Source: Psychromonas sp. SA13A
Lineage (GTDB): Bacteria > Pseudomonadota > Gammaproteobacteria > Enterobacterales > Psychromonadaceae
Length of the DNA stretch: 64,000 nucleotides
Direction: 5' to 3'
NCBI RefSeq assembly: GCF_011378715.1
Contig: NZ_WTKU01000005.1
Location: 124,001 to 188,000 of the forward strand
Made by a program: the position numbers and the translations under genes. This document shows positions 28,540 through 39,060 of this stretch, one piece after another (the first letter of the stretch is position 1; each line of letters starts with the position of its first letter). The notes under the pieces are model-generated. The model did not search any database and was not told the DNA's origin. It was given only the letters and a program-made list of their open reading frames with translations.

Positions 28540-29828
28540 GATAAATTCTCACTGTTGAACAAATCAAACTGGCCTTTGGCTTGTTCGATAATGGGTTCTG
28601 ATAAAAAAGGGAAACAGCTCATTGCTTGCAAACCAATATTACGAGGAATGCTCAATAATGGATATTGATTACTGAATATTCTCACTAAACTATCTGTCAT
28701 CAAAATTGTGCGATGATGATCTTTAGCGCGACATTGCCAATAAGTATTTAACATTGAAAATGAGCCAATATGTTGTACTTCAGATTGAGTGATCACCTTC
28801 GCTAAAACAAATAAATCACGTAACCCCAAATTGAAGCCTTGCCCTGCAACAGGGTGTAGACTATGCGCCGCATTACCAATACATAAAACGCGATGAGCAA
28901 CCGGCTTAGTTGTTTTTACTAAGCTTAACGGATAAATATCTCGCTTTCCTGTTTCTTCAAATATACCTGCACGAAAACCGAAATGTTGCTGTAATTGAGC
29001 AAGAAACAAGTGATCCGGTAATTCTGCAATTTGCGCGGCTTGCTGATGCTCAACGCAATACACTAATGAATAGCGGCCTGCCGTTAACGGTAATAAAGCA
29101 ATAGGACCGCTTTTACAAAATCGCTCATAGGCAATATTTTGATGTGGTTTAGAACAACGAACATTACAGATAATGGCACTACGGTCATAGCTATAGCGCT
29201 GTGTGTCTATTTTAGCTAGTTCCCTGACTTGGCTTTCACTGCCATCGGCGCCCACACATAATCTTGCATCAATATGCTGACCATCACTGAGTTCACAACT
29301 AATTGCATCAATACCTTGTTGAAAATGTTTGAGCTTTACATTATATCGTGTCGTTAGTGATGGAAAAGCGCCTAATGCTCTTGCCAGAACTTTCCCAACA
29401 TGTTGCAGCTCAACAACATAGCCAAAAGTTTCGCCTTTATTATTTGGCATTAAACCTAAGGATCCAAAGTAGCCTTTATCTGATACTTGGATTTTGTCGA
29501 TGGCTTGTGCATTAATTTTAATATCAGACCATAATGCTAGCGAGTCTAAAATATCAACCGACCCAGCGTTCAAAGCAATACAACGCGCATCGAAGCTAGG
29601 GTTACGTTGCTTATCAGATAATGTTTTAGTCGCTAGAGACAGGTCCCTTTCAACACGCTGCTCGTTTTCATCTAACAATAACACCTTAAGTTGATCATTT
29701 TGCTTCAACAAAGATAACGCTAATAATGAGCCAGATAGACCAGCACCTACAATGACGATGTCATAACTAACGTTATCACATCGCTCATCTGAAACAGTGT
29801 CAACCGTAGTAATGTTGTTTTTAACCAT
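28536..29828 (-). CDS. ubiH: 2-octaprenyl-6-methoxyphenol hydroxylase UbiH
   Basis: UbiH is the FAD monooxygenase that hydroxylates the ubiquinone ring at C1. The 430-residue protein has GAGLSGSLLALSLLK, VGADGSESQVRE and the UbiH-type FAD motif CIGNAAHSLHPVAGQGFNLGLRD, where the usual Asp of GDAAH is Asn, as in other UbiH proteins. An 18-residue acidic extension precedes the fold. Its start overlaps the pepP stop by 8 bases and its end overlaps ubiI. Confidence 0.93.
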   Translation of the reverse strand: MVKNNITTVDTVSDERCDNVSYDIVIVGAGLSGSLLALSLLKQNDQLKVLLLDENEQRVERDLSLATKTLSDKQRNPSFDARCIALNAGSVDILDSLALWSDIKINAQAIDKIQVSDKGYFGSLGLMPNNKGETFGYVVELQHVGKVLARALGAFPSLTTRYNVKLKHFQQGIDAISCELSDGQHIDARLCVGADGSESQVRELAKIDTQRYSYDRSAIICNVRCSKPHQNIAYERFCKSGPIALLPLTAGRYSLVYCVEHQQAAQIAELPDHLFLAQLQQHFGFRAGIFEETGKRDIYPLSLVKTTKPVAHRVLCIGNAAHSLHPVAGQGFNLGLRDLFVLAKVITQSEVQHIGSFSMLNTYWQCRAKDHHRTILMTDSLVRIFSNQYPLLSIPRNIGLQAMSCFPFLSEPIIEQAKGQFDLFNSENLS

Positions 29829-31119
29829 GCATCAATGCTTCAATATCTTGAATGCTTTTTGGCACTGCCGAAGTCAAAATTTCGCATCCAGTTTCGGTAA
29901 CAATGACATCATCTTCAATACGAACGCCAATACCTTTCCAACGATCTTCAACATCTGCATCATTACTAATATAAAGCCCAGGTTCAATCGTGATCGCCAT
30001 GCCTTTTTCTAAGAGGCGCGGTATTTCGATACTGCCAGAATTCCCGACATCGTGCACATCTAAACCAATAAAGTGGCCTAAACCATGCATATAAAAGTCT
30101 TTATGTTTTTCTTCCTGGATCAGAGTTTCAAGGTCACCTTGCAAAATACCCAAAGCTAATAAACCTTCACACATTTTACGTACAACTAACTTATTGATCG
30201 CTAAAACACTGATATTCGGTTTCACTTGCTCAAGTGCAAATAACTGACAATCTAGGACTAATTGGTAAATAGTCGCTTGCTCTTCAGTAAAGCGACCATT
30301 AACAGGAAAAGTACGTGTAATATCGCCAGCATAACCTTGATATTCAGCACCCGCATCAATCAGCACTAAGTCACCATCCTTTAGTTGCTTATCATTTTCG
30401 GTGTAATGCAAAATACAGGCATTATTACCACCAGCAACAATACTGTTATAGGCAATATCACGCGTCCCCTGCCTTGCGAATTCATATTCAACTTCTAATT
30501 GCAATTGGAATTCCCACATACCCGGTTTACACTGTTGCATTGCTCGTACGTGGCCAAGTGCAGAGATCTCCCCTGCTTTACGCATTAACTCTTTTTCAGC
30601 ATCACTTTTGAATAAGCGCATTTCATGTAACTGCGGTTGCCAATTTAAAAACTGATTGGTTGCAATTAAACCACTACGTGTTTTATTACGTAACTTATTG
30701 AGAATAGTTTGCAAGCGAGTATCTAAACTTAAACCACTTAATACAGGATAATATACTGTCTCGATGCCGGTTAATAAATCCGCTAGAATCACTTCTAACT
30801 CATCAATTGCAAAGGCTTGATCCATCGATAATTCAGTAACGGCAGCCGCTTGACCTAATCGATAACCATGCCAAATTTCTGCCGTTTTATCTTTTCTGCG
30901 GTTAAATAACACACTGCTAATTAACCCTTTTCTTTTGATCAATAACAAGCATGCTTCCGGTTCATTAAATCCAGTCAGGTAATAAAAATCACTATTTTGA
31001 CGAAAACGAAATTCGGTATCGTTACTTCGGATCAATTCTTCATTAGCAGGGAAAATAGCCATACTGTTGTCCAGCATGCTATTAGAGAATAAATGTCGGC
31101 GAGTATTAAATTCAGTCAT
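29821..31119 (-). CDS. pepP: Xaa-Pro aminopeptidase P
   Basis: This dimetal enzyme of 432 residues releases N-terminal residues preceding proline in the cytoplasm. The pita-bread catalytic domain includes the metal ligands in LIDAGAEYQGYAGDITRTF, the HGLGHFIGLDVHDVG stretch, ITIEPGLY and GIGVRIEDDVIVT. The N-terminal domain has the FYYLTGFNEPEACLLL motif of PepP. It is between ygfB (11 bases upstream) and ubiH (overlapping). Confidence 0.95.
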   Translation of the reverse strand: MTEFNTRRHLFSNSMLDNSMAIFPANEELIRSNDTEFRFRQNSDFYYLTGFNEPEACLLLIKRKGLISSVLFNRRKDKTAEIWHGYRLGQAAAVTELSMDQAFAIDELEVILADLLTGIETVYYPVLSGLSLDTRLQTILNKLRNKTRSGLIATNQFLNWQPQLHEMRLFKSDAEKELMRKAGEISALGHVRAMQQCKPGMWEFQLQLEVEYEFARQGTRDIAYNSIVAGGNNACILHYTENDKQLKDGDLVLIDAGAEYQGYAGDITRTFPVNGRFTEEQATIYQLVLDCQLFALEQVKPNISVLAINKLVVRKMCEGLLALGILQGDLETLIQEEKHKDFYMHGLGHFIGLDVHDVGNSGSIEIPRLLEKGMAITIEPGLYISNDADVEDRWKGIGVRIEDDVIVTETGCEILTSAVPKSIQDIEALMHG

Positions 31120-31130
31120 GTGCTCTCAGT

Positions 31131-31700
31131 TTAGTGAAGGGTATTAGAAATAGGCGTTGCCATGTTACGGGAAAATGTATTAAAACATAACATAGCGCTA
31201 ACGCGAAGGTACTCAACAATTTCAGCAAAAGCAATTTCAGATTCTTCATCTTCTTGTTCAAAATCTAAAGATAGTTGTGAGATATCACGAATATCTCGAA
31301 TCACTTCTTGTACATCTTCCGATGCTTGATTTAGTGCCTGTTGCACCATACCAAAACCGACTAAAAAACTCTGTGCCCATTGCGCCATCGCTTCAGCTCT
31401 TTCATCTAAAGGTTTTTCATCATCAGGTAATAATAAGTTAAAGCCTAAACCATCGTCAGCACATTGCTTCACCACCTCTGCATAAATATCAGCAACAAGT
31501 TTTTTTATTGGTTGTGGCAACGCCATTCCCTCATTAACAACATCATTAAATAATGGTTGCCAACTTTTATCATCAAGGGCAATACCACCGCAAACAAAGC
31601 CAGATAAGACTCCGTGAGTTTCGGCAGCATTGGTGAATAACTCAGCACCTTCAAGGGCTTGCGAAATTTTTTCAAAACTTGGTAGTACAGCTGAATTCAT
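31131..31700 (-). CDS. ygfB: UPF0149 family protein YgfB
   Basis: This acidic all-helical protein has about 189 residues. The family motif ETHGVLSGFVCGG is near the start, and EEDEESEIAFAEIVEYLRVSAML near the end. YgfB is encoded ahead of pepP-ubiH in many gammaproteobacteria; in Pseudomonas it affects an antibiotic-tolerance regulon, but a general function is not established. The ATG at 31700 matches the family N-terminus; the longer open frame from 31745 is unconserved. It is divergent from zapA. Confidence 0.88.
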   Translation of the reverse strand: MNSAVLPSFEKISQALEGAELFTNAAETHGVLSGFVCGGIALDDKSWQPLFNDVVNEGMALPQPIKKLVADIYAEVVKQCADDGLGFNLLLPDDEKPLDERAEAMAQWAQSFLVGFGMVQQALNQASEDVQEVIRDIRDISQLSLDFEQEDEESEIAFAEIVEYLRVSAMLCFNTFSRNMATPISNTLH

Positions 31701-31872
31701 AAGGACACTCTTAATCAATAAAAGATAATTGCTATATTCTATCATCCACAGGATCTCGTCGCCACTAAGTACTTGAAACTTGATAGCTAGGTCGATATAG
31801 TTCGCCCATTATATGACATTTTTTTAGGGAGGTTCACTGTTCCCTTAATTTGCAACACTAACGGGGGCTTTT

Positions 31873-32175
31873 ATGGCACATCTTGATATTACTATTTTAG
31901 GCCAACAATACAAAATCAGCTGCCCAGAAGGTGAGCAAGAAAGTTTATTAGGCTCTGTTGCGCAAGTTAATGAACATTTAAAAGAAATGAGAACCTCGGC
32001 ACGCACTTTAAGAAGCGATCAACTGGTTGTAATGGCAGCATTAAATTATCGCCATCAACTGAATACATTAAAAGAAGAAAATCAAGCGCAGACCGAGCAA
32101 TTAAATAAACGTATTCAACAATTACAAGATGCCATTAACGGTGCATTAGATAACACTGCTTTATTAAAAGACTAA
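31873..32175 (+). CDS. zapA: Cell division protein ZapA
   Basis: ZapA cross-links FtsZ filaments at midcell. The 100-residue protein starts with the DITILGQQYKISCPEGEQESLLGSV globular domain and continues into a C-terminal coiled coil with a heptad pattern (residues 60-98). The position between ygfB and 6S RNA is the same as in E. coli. Confidence 0.95.
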   Translation: MAHLDITILGQQYKISCPEGEQESLLGSVAQVNEHLKEMRTSARTLRSDQLVVMAALNYRHQLNTLKEENQAQTEQLNKRIQQLQDAINGALDNTALLKD

Positions 32176-32366
32176 CATTTTATTTTCTGCTTTATTTATT
32201 GAACAACCTTATATTTTTATATCCCTTTAATATTACTAATTGCAATCACTCATACTGTCTTTGATTGACTTTGCAATTACGATTAAAAATTCATCATTCA
32301 ATGCAAAAGTTCTTATTTTTTGCCAAAACCCCTTTTAAAAACGATTAAATGTATGTACAGTTTATT

Positions 32367-32549
32367 TAACCCTCGGGTACCCGTTAATCTTGACTAAGTC
32401 CCTGAGCCGATAAGCATTACCCTGGTGAATTTGTTTGGATACTATTGTGTAAGCTCGACTTGTATCGAGAAACCTGCGGTAGACACGAGTACACCAACCT
32501 TGACCTTCGGGTTCAAGGTCACAGTCAAAAGCGGTATCCTTGGGTTAAC
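32367..32549 (+). ncRNA. ssrS: 6S RNA
   Basis: 6S RNA binds sigma-70 RNA polymerase and represses transcription in stationary phase. The ends pair (AACCCTCGGGTACCCG with CGGTATCCTTGGGTT), and the conserved AGTCCCTGAGCCGATA and ACCTTGACC-TTCGGGTTCAAGGTCACAG segments are present. The gene sits between zapA and ygfA as in E. coli, and the length of about 183 bases is typical. The ends are placed by pairing and could be off by a few bases. The rest of the 572-base spacer shows no gene. Confidence 0.92.
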
Positions 32550-32747
32550 TTCAATTTCTTATTATCATTTATGTTACATCCCGTTATTTCTATCCCTTAA
32601 ATCTATTCCTATTATCTATTTCTAGAGTTAACCAGTTTAGTTTCAACCACTCCTTTGACTTCTCTTATTTTGTTTAACCTGCTTATTTTAAGTTAATCTT
32701 AAGATATACTTTTAAAATCATCGTTATAACTAAGCAGAAATAAAATA

Positions 32748-33362
32748 ATGGCTAATACTATTTCTACACAGCGCAATACCATTCGACAACAAGTACGAAG
32801 TGCACGTAAGGCTTTGTCCTGCAATGATCAACAACAAGCATCTTGTCAATTATTACAAACCTTAAAACAACACCCCAAAGTACAACAGGCACAACATGTA
32901 TCAGTGACTTTGGCCTATGACGGTGAAATAGATCTCAATCCTTTTATTGATTGGTGTTGGCAGCAACAAAAACAAGTGTATTTACCTGTTGTGCATCCAA
33001 CTAAAACGGGGCAGCTATTATTTCTCGCGTATCATAAAAATACTGAAATGATCATCAACCGCTATGGGATTGCCGAACCTAAATTCACGCATACAACAAA
33101 AAACATTGAACAGACATGCCCAGCACAATCGTTAGACTTGGTGCTAACCCCGTTAGTTGCGTTTGATCAACAAGGTAACAGAATAGGTATGGGAGGAGGT
33201 TATTACGACAGATTATTAGCGCCTTGGTTTACTCAAAAAACCGGCCCCTACCCCATTGGGTTGGCTCATGATTGCCAATATATAAATGCCCTACCAATTC
33301 AAGAATGGGATGTCCCTTTGCCCGAGGTGATCACACCGAGTCAACACTTCTATTTTGAATAA
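32748..33362 (+). CDS. ygfA: 5-formyltetrahydrofolate cyclo-ligase
   Basis: This enzyme converts 5-formyltetrahydrofolate to 5,10-methenyltetrahydrofolate with ATP. The 204-residue protein has the basic N-terminal RQQVRSARKAL segment, a LVLTPLVAFDQQGNRIGMGGGYYDR motif that forms the nucleotide and folate site, and a C-terminal WDVPLP. It is linked to 6S RNA as in E. coli, where the two are cotranscribed. Confidence 0.93.
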   Translation: MANTISTQRNTIRQQVRSARKALSCNDQQQASCQLLQTLKQHPKVQQAQHVSVTLAYDGEIDLNPFIDWCWQQQKQVYLPVVHPTKTGQLLFLAYHKNTEMIINRYGIAEPKFTHTTKNIEQTCPAQSLDLVLTPLVAFDQQGNRIGMGGGYYDRLLAPWFTQKTGPYPIGLAHDCQYINALPIQEWDVPLPEVITPSQHFYFE

Positions 33363-33365
33363 CCC

Positions 33366-33642
33366 AAAGGATGGTTGATCTTTTAAATTTATTATCGCGA
33401 TGATCTGCAGGTTTTAGCCAAGACAGACTCTATGTGATCTAAGCTTATGTACTGTGATTAGGGAATGTCATGTTCCCATAACTAAGCGAAAGCACAGTAT
33501 TTACAGTGAGCCAAGGTGACCGTAAGACGCTATGTACTTTGTTGAAAAATACACTTATATCACTAGGGTTGATTATGCCCGCCTCCATCAAAACACCGTG
33601 TAATGAATAAAATTTCAACAACAAAGATCAACTCCCCTTAAG
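33366..33642. repeat. Inverted-repeat region related to the MITE family
   Basis: The 380-base spacer between ygfA and rpiA has no gene. Its outer parts form an imperfect inverted repeat (AAGGATGGTTGATCTTTT at the left; the complement of AAAGATCAACTCCCCTTAA at the right). The segment 33529-33568 (GCTATGTACTTTGTTGAAAA and following) resembles positions 30-65 of the 172-bp element. It may be an old, rearranged member of the same family. No target duplication is clear. Confidence 0.45.
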
Positions 33643-33742
33643 TATTTAATGATTTTTCATAAATTTAGCTTAAATTAAAAGCACGGTTAAGGGTATAATC
33701 GCGCCACTTTAACGACATTGCTCACTCAATAGGATACAAGTC

Positions 33743-34399
33743 ATGACTCAAGACGAGAAGAAAAAAGCTGCCGCTTATGCTGCCTTAGAATACGTAGAAA
33801 AAGATACCATTATTGGTGTTGGTACAGGTTCAACGGTTAATCATTTTATCGATGCATTAGCAACCATAAAAAATGACATCATAGGTGCAGTCTCTAGCTC
33901 AGATGCATCAACAGCTAAGTTAAAAGGTTACGGCATTGAAGTTTTTGATTTGAATGAAGTCTCTGAGTTAAGTGTCTATGTTGACGGCGCCGATGAAATT
34001 AATGCATACAATCACATGATCAAAGGTGGCGGTGCTGCATTAACTCGTGAAAAGATTGTATCAGCTGTTGCTAAAAAGTTTATTTGTATTGTTGATGATA
34101 CTAAAAATGTTGATATTTTAGGTGCTTTCCCGCTACCGGTTGAAGTGATTCCAATGGCTCGTAGCTATGTAGCCCGTGAGTTAGTTAAATTAGGCGGAGA
34201 TCCTGTATACCGTGAAGGCGTGGTAACTGATAACGGTAACGTTATTCTAGATGTTCATAATCTTAAAATTGCTGAACCATTGAAATTAGAAAACCAAATT
34301 AACGCTATTGTTGGTGTAGTGACAAATGGTCTATTTGCAAACCGCGCAGCTAATGTTGTTTTAGTGGGTGCAGAAGATGGCGTTAAAACTATAAAATAG
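33743..34399 (+). CDS. rpiA: Ribose-5-phosphate isomerase A
   Basis: RpiA interconverts ribose-5-phosphate and ribulose-5-phosphate in the pentose phosphate pathway. The 218-residue protein has [15 protein letters not shown], the catalytic VDGADEIN loop, [14 protein letters not shown] and the [11 protein letters not shown] strand. It precedes serA as expected. Start follows AGGATAC. Confidence 0.96.
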   Translation: MTQDEKKKAAAYAALEYVEKDTIIGVGTGSTVNHFIDALATIKNDIIGAVSSSDASTAKLKGYGIEVFDLNEVSELSVYVDGADEINAYNHMIKGGGAALTREKIVSAVAKKFICIVDDTKNVDILGAFPLPVEVIPMARSYVARELVKLGGDPVYREGVVTDNGNVILDVHNLKIAEPLKLENQINAIVGVVTNGLFANRAANVVLVGAEDGVKTIK

Positions 34400-34599
34400 T
34401 TAAATATATTGCTCTCTTTGACTGATAAATAAACACAGAGAGCAGTAATGACCTAAATAGTAATAAGTTGTTTCAATTTTTCATATACGAAATAACAGTC
34501 TCAGATTCACAATTACAACTATTTTTGCTATTTTACGAGCACTAAAATTATTCTTTAAATTGCTGTTCCACATACCTCCATAAGGCCCAAGGAAATACA

Positions 34600-35829
34600 A
34601 TGACCAAGTTTTCACTCAACAAAGATAAAATTAAAATTCTTCTTCTAGAAGGTTTACACCAAAGTTCAGTTGATACTTTTACTCAAGCTGGTTACAACAA
34701 CATCGAAAGTATTAAAACGTCATTAAGTGAAGAAGACTTAATCGAGAAAATTAAAGATGCGCATTTTATCGGTATTCGTTCTCGCTCTAACCTATCTGCA
34801 AAAGTATTAGAAGCAGCAGAAAAATTAGTCGCTATTGGTTGTTTTTGTATTGGTACAAATCAAGTTGATTTAAATGCAGCACAAGCAAAAGGGATCGCAG
34901 TTTTTAATGCTCCTTTCTCAAACACTCGCAGTGTAGCTGAGTTAGTACTTGGACAAGCTTTATTATTATTACGCGGCGTACCTGAGCGTAATGCTAAAGC
35001 GCACCGCGGTGAATGGGATAAATCAGCAACGGCTTCATACGAAGCACGTGGCAAAAACTTAGGTATTATTGGTTACGGCCATATCGGTACACAGTTTGGT
35101 ATTCTTGCTGAAGGCCTAGGCTTTAACGTTTCTTTCTATGATATTGAAAGCAAACTGACATTAGGTAATGCAACTCAAGTTGCTACTTTAAAAGAGCTAT
35201 TAGAAAAATCTGATGTAATTAGCTTGCACGTACCAGAAGTTGATTCAACTAAAAACATGATGGGAGCAGATGAATTTGCTCAAATGAAAGATGGTGCCAT
35301 CTTTATGAATGCAGCACGAGGTACGGTGGTTGATATCCCTGCTTTATGTGATGCATTACGTAGCAAAAAATTATCGGGTGCAGCAGTGGATGTATTCCCT
35401 ACTGAGCCAAAATCAAACAATGAAGAATTTGAATCTCCATTACGTGAATTTGACAACGTTATTTTAACTCCACATGTTGGTGGCAGCACACAAGAAGCAC
35501 AGGAAAACATTGGCTACGAAGTAGCAGGTAAATTAGTCAAGTACTCTGATAACGGTTCTACACTGTCATCTAAAAACTTCCCTGAAGTATCTTTACCGCT
35601 TCATAAAGATGCAAGTCGTCTGTTACACATCCACCGTAACCAACCAGGTATTCTAACTAAGATCAACTTGGCATTTGCTGATAACAATATCAACATTGCA
35701 GCACAATACTTACAAACAAATGAAAACATTGGTTATGTAGTTATTGATGTAAACAGTGAAGATGCAGATACAGCCTTAGACAAGTTAAAAGAGATTGAAG
35801 GTACTATTCGAGCACGTTTATTAAAGTAA
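34600..35829 (+). CDS. serA: D-3-phosphoglycerate dehydrogenase
   Basis: SerA catalyses the first step of serine synthesis, oxidising 3-phosphoglycerate with NAD. The 409-residue protein matches the E. coli type. The NAD site is GIIGYGHIGTQFGILAE, the catalytic Arg, Glu and His are in IGIRSRS, DVFPTEP and LTPHVGGST-like blocks, and the C-terminal ACT domain (LHIHRNQPGILTKINLAFADNNINIAAQYL) mediates serine feedback. Start follows AAGGAAA. A terminator follows directly. Confidence 0.96.
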   Translation: MTKFSLNKDKIKILLLEGLHQSSVDTFTQAGYNNIESIKTSLSEEDLIEKIKDAHFIGIRSRSNLSAKVLEAAEKLVAIGCFCIGTNQVDLNAAQAKGIAVFNAPFSNTRSVAELVLGQALLLLRGVPERNAKAHRGEWDKSATASYEARGKNLGIIGYGHIGTQFGILAEGLGFNVSFYDIESKLTLGNATQVATLKELLEKSDVISLHVPEVDSTKNMMGADEFAQMKDGAIFMNAARGTVVDIPALCDALRSKKLSGAAVDVFPTEPKSNNEEFESPLREFDNVILTPHVGGSTQEAQENIGYEVAGKLVKYSDNGSTLSSKNFPEVSLPLHKDASRLLHIHRNQPGILTKINLAFADNNINIAAQYLQTNENIGYVVIDVNSEDADTALDKLKEIEGTIRARLLK

Positions 35830-35846
35830 TAACACGATAAAAAACT

Positions 35847-35876
35847 AAAATAGGACTCATTGAGTCCTATTTTTTT
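35847..35876 (+). terminator. Rho-independent terminator of serA
   Basis: Stem AAATAGGACT/AGTCCTATTT with a five-base loop and a run of seven T, 18 bases after the serA stop. Confidence 0.9.
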
Positions 35877-36171
35877 GCGCTAATTTTATACAAGTCCCAT
35901 TTACAAATCCCCTACTTCTAAAGCGAAGCTTATTACATTTTTATTAGTTAAAACTAATTAGCCTTTCATTTACAAAAGCCCTTAAATTTTTAATCAATTT
36001 TTCATTGCACTGATGATCTGAATCCAAGGATTTTAAAAATCACACATTTTTAAAATACTCACTGTTTTATTGATATATAACAATAAAGAGGTAGTAAGGC
36101 AAATCACAGATTAATTTCCTATCTATAATTAATTAACTTTTACTTCAACCAACAGATCCTAGGAAGTGCCA
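35877..36171. other. Spacer before the chemoreceptor gene
   Basis: This is AT-rich and presumably holds the chemoreceptor promoter. I see no gene, repeat or clear operator. Confidence 0.35.
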
Positions 36172-38250
36172 ATGGCAATTAAATTTACTATCAAAGCAAA
36201 ACTGGTCACCACCTTATGTGTACCACTACTCATCATGGCTTCCTTTTTTATCTATTCACTAATAGAAACTGAAAATGTTGTCCTTGAAAAAGAAAAAGAA
36301 AATGTTCAAGTACAACTAGCTAAAATGCTTGATCAAAACCTCAGAGGTCAAGTTGATACCATCGCGTTCGCCATTTCAGATTATTATGAATCTTCTAAAA
36401 TTGAAAATATAAAGAAAAACTTGGCCACTGAAATGTCTGAGTTTAGAAGTACTATCACAAATATTTATGAAAAGAGTGGTTCATATTGGGAAGCTGAAAT
36501 GAGTATTTATGCTTTTCTACAACAGCATCGCTGGAATAATGGACGCTATTTATTTGCCTATGATGCGACCACTGTGATCAGCAAAGCTTATGGTAGCGAT
36601 ATTAGTGAAGTCGGAAAAAGTGGTTACGAAAAAGTCGATGCTAAAGGTAAATTTTTTGTAAGAGATGTTATTGCTGCAGCGCAAAAAGAAGATATAGGGT
36701 TTAGTGAGTATTCTTTTTTAAATCCAACCACACAAACCATCGAAGAGAAAATGACCGCTTCATTTTATTTCAAACCATTAAATTTAGTGATATCCAGTGG
36801 TGAATACGTTAGCACACTGAGAAAAGAAAATATTGAAGCCGCTATAAATGCAGTTAATGTCGCTAAATATGGACTCAATGGCTATTTTTGGATCCAAGAT
36901 GAAGATGGAACGATTATTGCTCATCCTAAAACGGATATCATTGGCACTAAAACCGATAGTACTCAATTGATAGCCAAACACATTCAAGGAAAACAAGAGT
37001 CAACAGTTGACATCGCCTATGAAAACCCAGCCACCAAAAAAAGTGAAAATAAAATAGCTTATAGCCGAAAAATATTTCCAGAGTGGGGTTGGATACTTTC
37101 TACGGGAGCTTATGAGAATGATATTATTGCCGTTCAAGACAATTTAACAGATGTCACTCAAAATATTTTTGATGGCGAAGTAGCCTCAATGATCACTTCT
37201 TCAGTAGTATTAATCATAGTGTCACTTTTACTCATTATTTTAATCATTACTGCGATTGTTAAAAACCTACACTCTTTGAAAGAACGTATTGACACTCTAT
37301 CTACTGGCGAAGCAGACTTAACATCACGCCTGACTATTACTAACGATGATGAGTTAGGTGATATTAGTCATTCGGTAAACAACTTTATTATATACTTACA
37401 ATCTATGATGCTTGATATTTCACAGGCATCAGTGCATATAACGACCAGCACTGAACAACTTAATCAACAATCGATGCAGGCAAATAGTGCTTTAATCGCA
37501 CATGCGAGCGAAACAGAACAAGTTGTTAGCGCAATTACAGAAATGAGCAGTACATCTGAAACTGTTGCTCAAAATGCAGCAGATACTGCGTTTAATACTC
37601 AACAAGCAAATGATGAAGCCATTTTATCAAAAGCGATTGTGAGCGAAGCATCAAACAGTGTTTTAGCCTTAGTAGATGAAGTCGACTCGGCATCCGCAAG
37701 CATCAATACCATGAGTAATAATACGCAAGAAATTATTAAAGCATTGAGTGTTATTGGTGATATAGCAGACCAAACTAATTTATTAGCTCTAAATGCGGCA
37801 ATAGAAGCGGCTCGAGCAGGTGAGCAAGGTAGAGGCTTTTCTGTAGTAGCGGATGAAGTTCGTTCACTTGCTGCGCGTACCCAAACCAGCACCGCGGAAA
37901 TTAATCAAATATTGAATACGTTAAGTAGTGATGCAAGCAATGCAGTGTCTACAATGGATGCTACAAGATCAAGTTGTCAACGTGCCGCTGAAAACACTGC
38001 TCGAGTTACCGATAGCTTGGATAATATGACTAATTTTATTATTCAAATTAACGATTTAAGTACGCAGATTGCAACGGCTTCTGAAGAACAAAGTAGTGTT
38101 ACTGAAGAAGTGAGTCGAAATATGACCAACATAAATGAAATGGTACAAGAACTAACTAAAAATGGCCAAGCAACAGTGGATAGTACACAAACGTTGGCAT
38201 CTGCTAATACACAATTAGATGCATTGGTGAAAAAGTTTAAATTGCAATAA
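36172..38250 (+). CDS. Methyl-accepting chemotaxis protein with tandem Cache sensor
   Basis: This membrane chemoreceptor has about 692 residues. A first transmembrane helix (residues 11-31) is followed by a periplasmic ligand domain of about 310 residues. That domain has two Cache-like modules ([20 protein letters not shown] and [22 protein letters not shown]). Then come a second helix (about 343-367), a HAMP linker, and the signalling domain with the hairpin tip [38 protein letters not shown]. There is no CheR-tethering pentapeptide at the C-terminus. The ligand is unknown; small organic acids or amino acids are common for Cache sensors. The ATG at 36172 is chosen since AGGAA lies six bases before it; GTG 36166 is the alternative. 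Confidence 0.92.
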   Translation: MAIKFTIKAKLVTTLCVPLLIMASFFIYSLIETENVVLEKEKENVQVQLAKMLDQNLRGQVDTIAFAISDYYESSKIENIKKNLATEMSEFRSTITNIYEKSGSYWEAEMSIYAFLQQHRWNNGRYLFAYDATTVISKAYGSDISEVGKSGYEKVDAKGKFFVRDVIAAAQKEDIGFSEYSFLNPTTQTIEEKMTASFYFKPLNLVISSGEYVSTLRKENIEAAINAVNVAKYGLNGYFWIQDEDGTIIAHPKTDIIGTKTDSTQLIAKHIQGKQESTVDIAYENPATKKSENKIAYSRKIFPEWGWILSTGAYENDIIAVQDNLTDVTQNIFDGEVASMITSSVVLIIVSLLLIILIITAIVKNLHSLKERIDTLSTGEADLTSRLTITNDDELGDISHSVNNFIIYLQSMMLDISQASVHITTSTEQLNQQSMQANSALIAHASETEQVVSAITEMSSTSETVAQNAADTAFNTQQANDEAILSKAIVSEASNSVLALVDEVDSASASINTMSNNTQEIIKALSVIGDIADQTNLLALNAAIEAARAGEQGRGFSVVADEVRSLAARTQTSTAEINQILNTLSSDASNAVSTMDATRSSCQRAAENTARVTDSLDNMTNFIIQINDLSTQIATASEEQSSVTEEVSRNMTNINEMVQELTKNGQATVDSTQTLASANTQLDALVKKFKLQ

Positions 38251-38422
38251 CGGTAATGATCATCTTAATCCAATAGGATGAAGGTGATATAAATTTAATG
38301 GTTGCCATGTAAAAGCAAAAAAAGTAGAAAAATATCTTGATTGTTAAGACCCTTTCCCTTGGACCCAGCCCTAAAGTTTGTGTAATAGCATAACTTATTA
38401 CTGAGTTTTAGCTTTTAAAATA

Positions 38423-38455
38423 AGAGAGCTGTATGTAATTCCATTACAGCTCTCT
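38423..38455. terminator. Terminator between the chemoreceptor gene and ohr
   Basis: An 11-bp perfect stem (AGAGAGCTGTA and complement) with an 11-base loop. The minus-strand side is followed by TTATTTT, so it best serves ohr. Confidence 0.75.
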
Positions 38456-38546
38456 CTTCATTGTAGTCATTTTAAACTATGTAAATAATTCAGTATTTTA
38501 CTTACCCGCGAAAGACTGAATTCACTAAAGTACAGAGCTAATGGAA

Positions 38547-38975
38547 TTAAATAACTGTCAGTTCTTTAACAATATTACCACGTGTTGCATTTGAATATGG
38601 GCAAACTAAATCAGCTTTTTCGACTAAAGCCTGTGCCTGTGCTTTATCCATATCACCCAGTGATACGGCAAGTTTAACAGCTATCCCAAAACCACCTTCA
38701 ATGGGACCAATAGCAACTTCAGAATTAATGTAGATATCACTTGAAAGTTTTACTTTTTCAGCCGCTGCAACATGTTTTAATGCACCAATAAAACAAGCAG
38801 CATAACCCGCCGCAAATAATTGTTCTGGGTTGGTTCCCTGCCCATCATCACCACCTAAGTTTTTGGGTGTTGATAATTTAATATCTAAACGAGCATCATC
38901 GGATTTAGCAACACCTTCACGGCCACCTGTTGCTGTCGCTTTAGCTGTGTATGCGATTTCTTGTAATACATTCAT
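38547..38975 (-). CDS. ohr: Organic hydroperoxide resistance protein (Ohr/OsmC family)
   Basis: Ohr is a thiol peroxidase that reduces organic and fatty-acid hydroperoxides. The protein of about 142 residues has both active cysteines, in GYAACFIGAL and ADLVCPYSNATRGN, and the NPEQLFAAGYAACF block that marks the Ohr rather than the OsmC branch. The ATG at 38975 has a GGAG site; a start four codons upstream is less likely. It is divergent from ohrR with two palindromes between. Confidence 0.94.
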   Translation of the reverse strand: MNVLQEIAYTAKATATGGREGVAKSDDARLDIKLSTPKNLGGDDGQGTNPEQLFAAGYAACFIGALKHVAAAEKVKLSSDIYINSEVAIGPIEGGFGIAVKLAVSLGDMDKAQAQALVEKADLVCPYSNATRGNIVKELTVI

Positions 38976-39011
38976 AGTGAACTCCAAAGTTTATATTAAT
39001 TAGGCAATTTA

Positions 39012-39025
39012 TTTTGCATGCAAAA
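39012..39025. promoter_or_regulatory. Palindromic operator, probable OhrR site 1
   Basis: A perfect 14-base palindrome, TTTTGCATGCAAAA, 37 bases upstream of the ohr start. The same core recurs at 39061. Confidence 0.7.
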
Positions 39026-39060
39026 CAATATTAACCAAGATAAATAGCAATTGCAAATAC

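Noticed and set aside
32425..32625. 66-codon frame on the plus strand after zapA
   Set aside because: It lies in and beyond the 6S RNA and has no protein-like features.
34411..34443. Hairpin GCTCTCT/AGAGAGC after rpiA
   Set aside because: The loop is long (19 bases) and no T-tract follows, so I do not call it a terminator.
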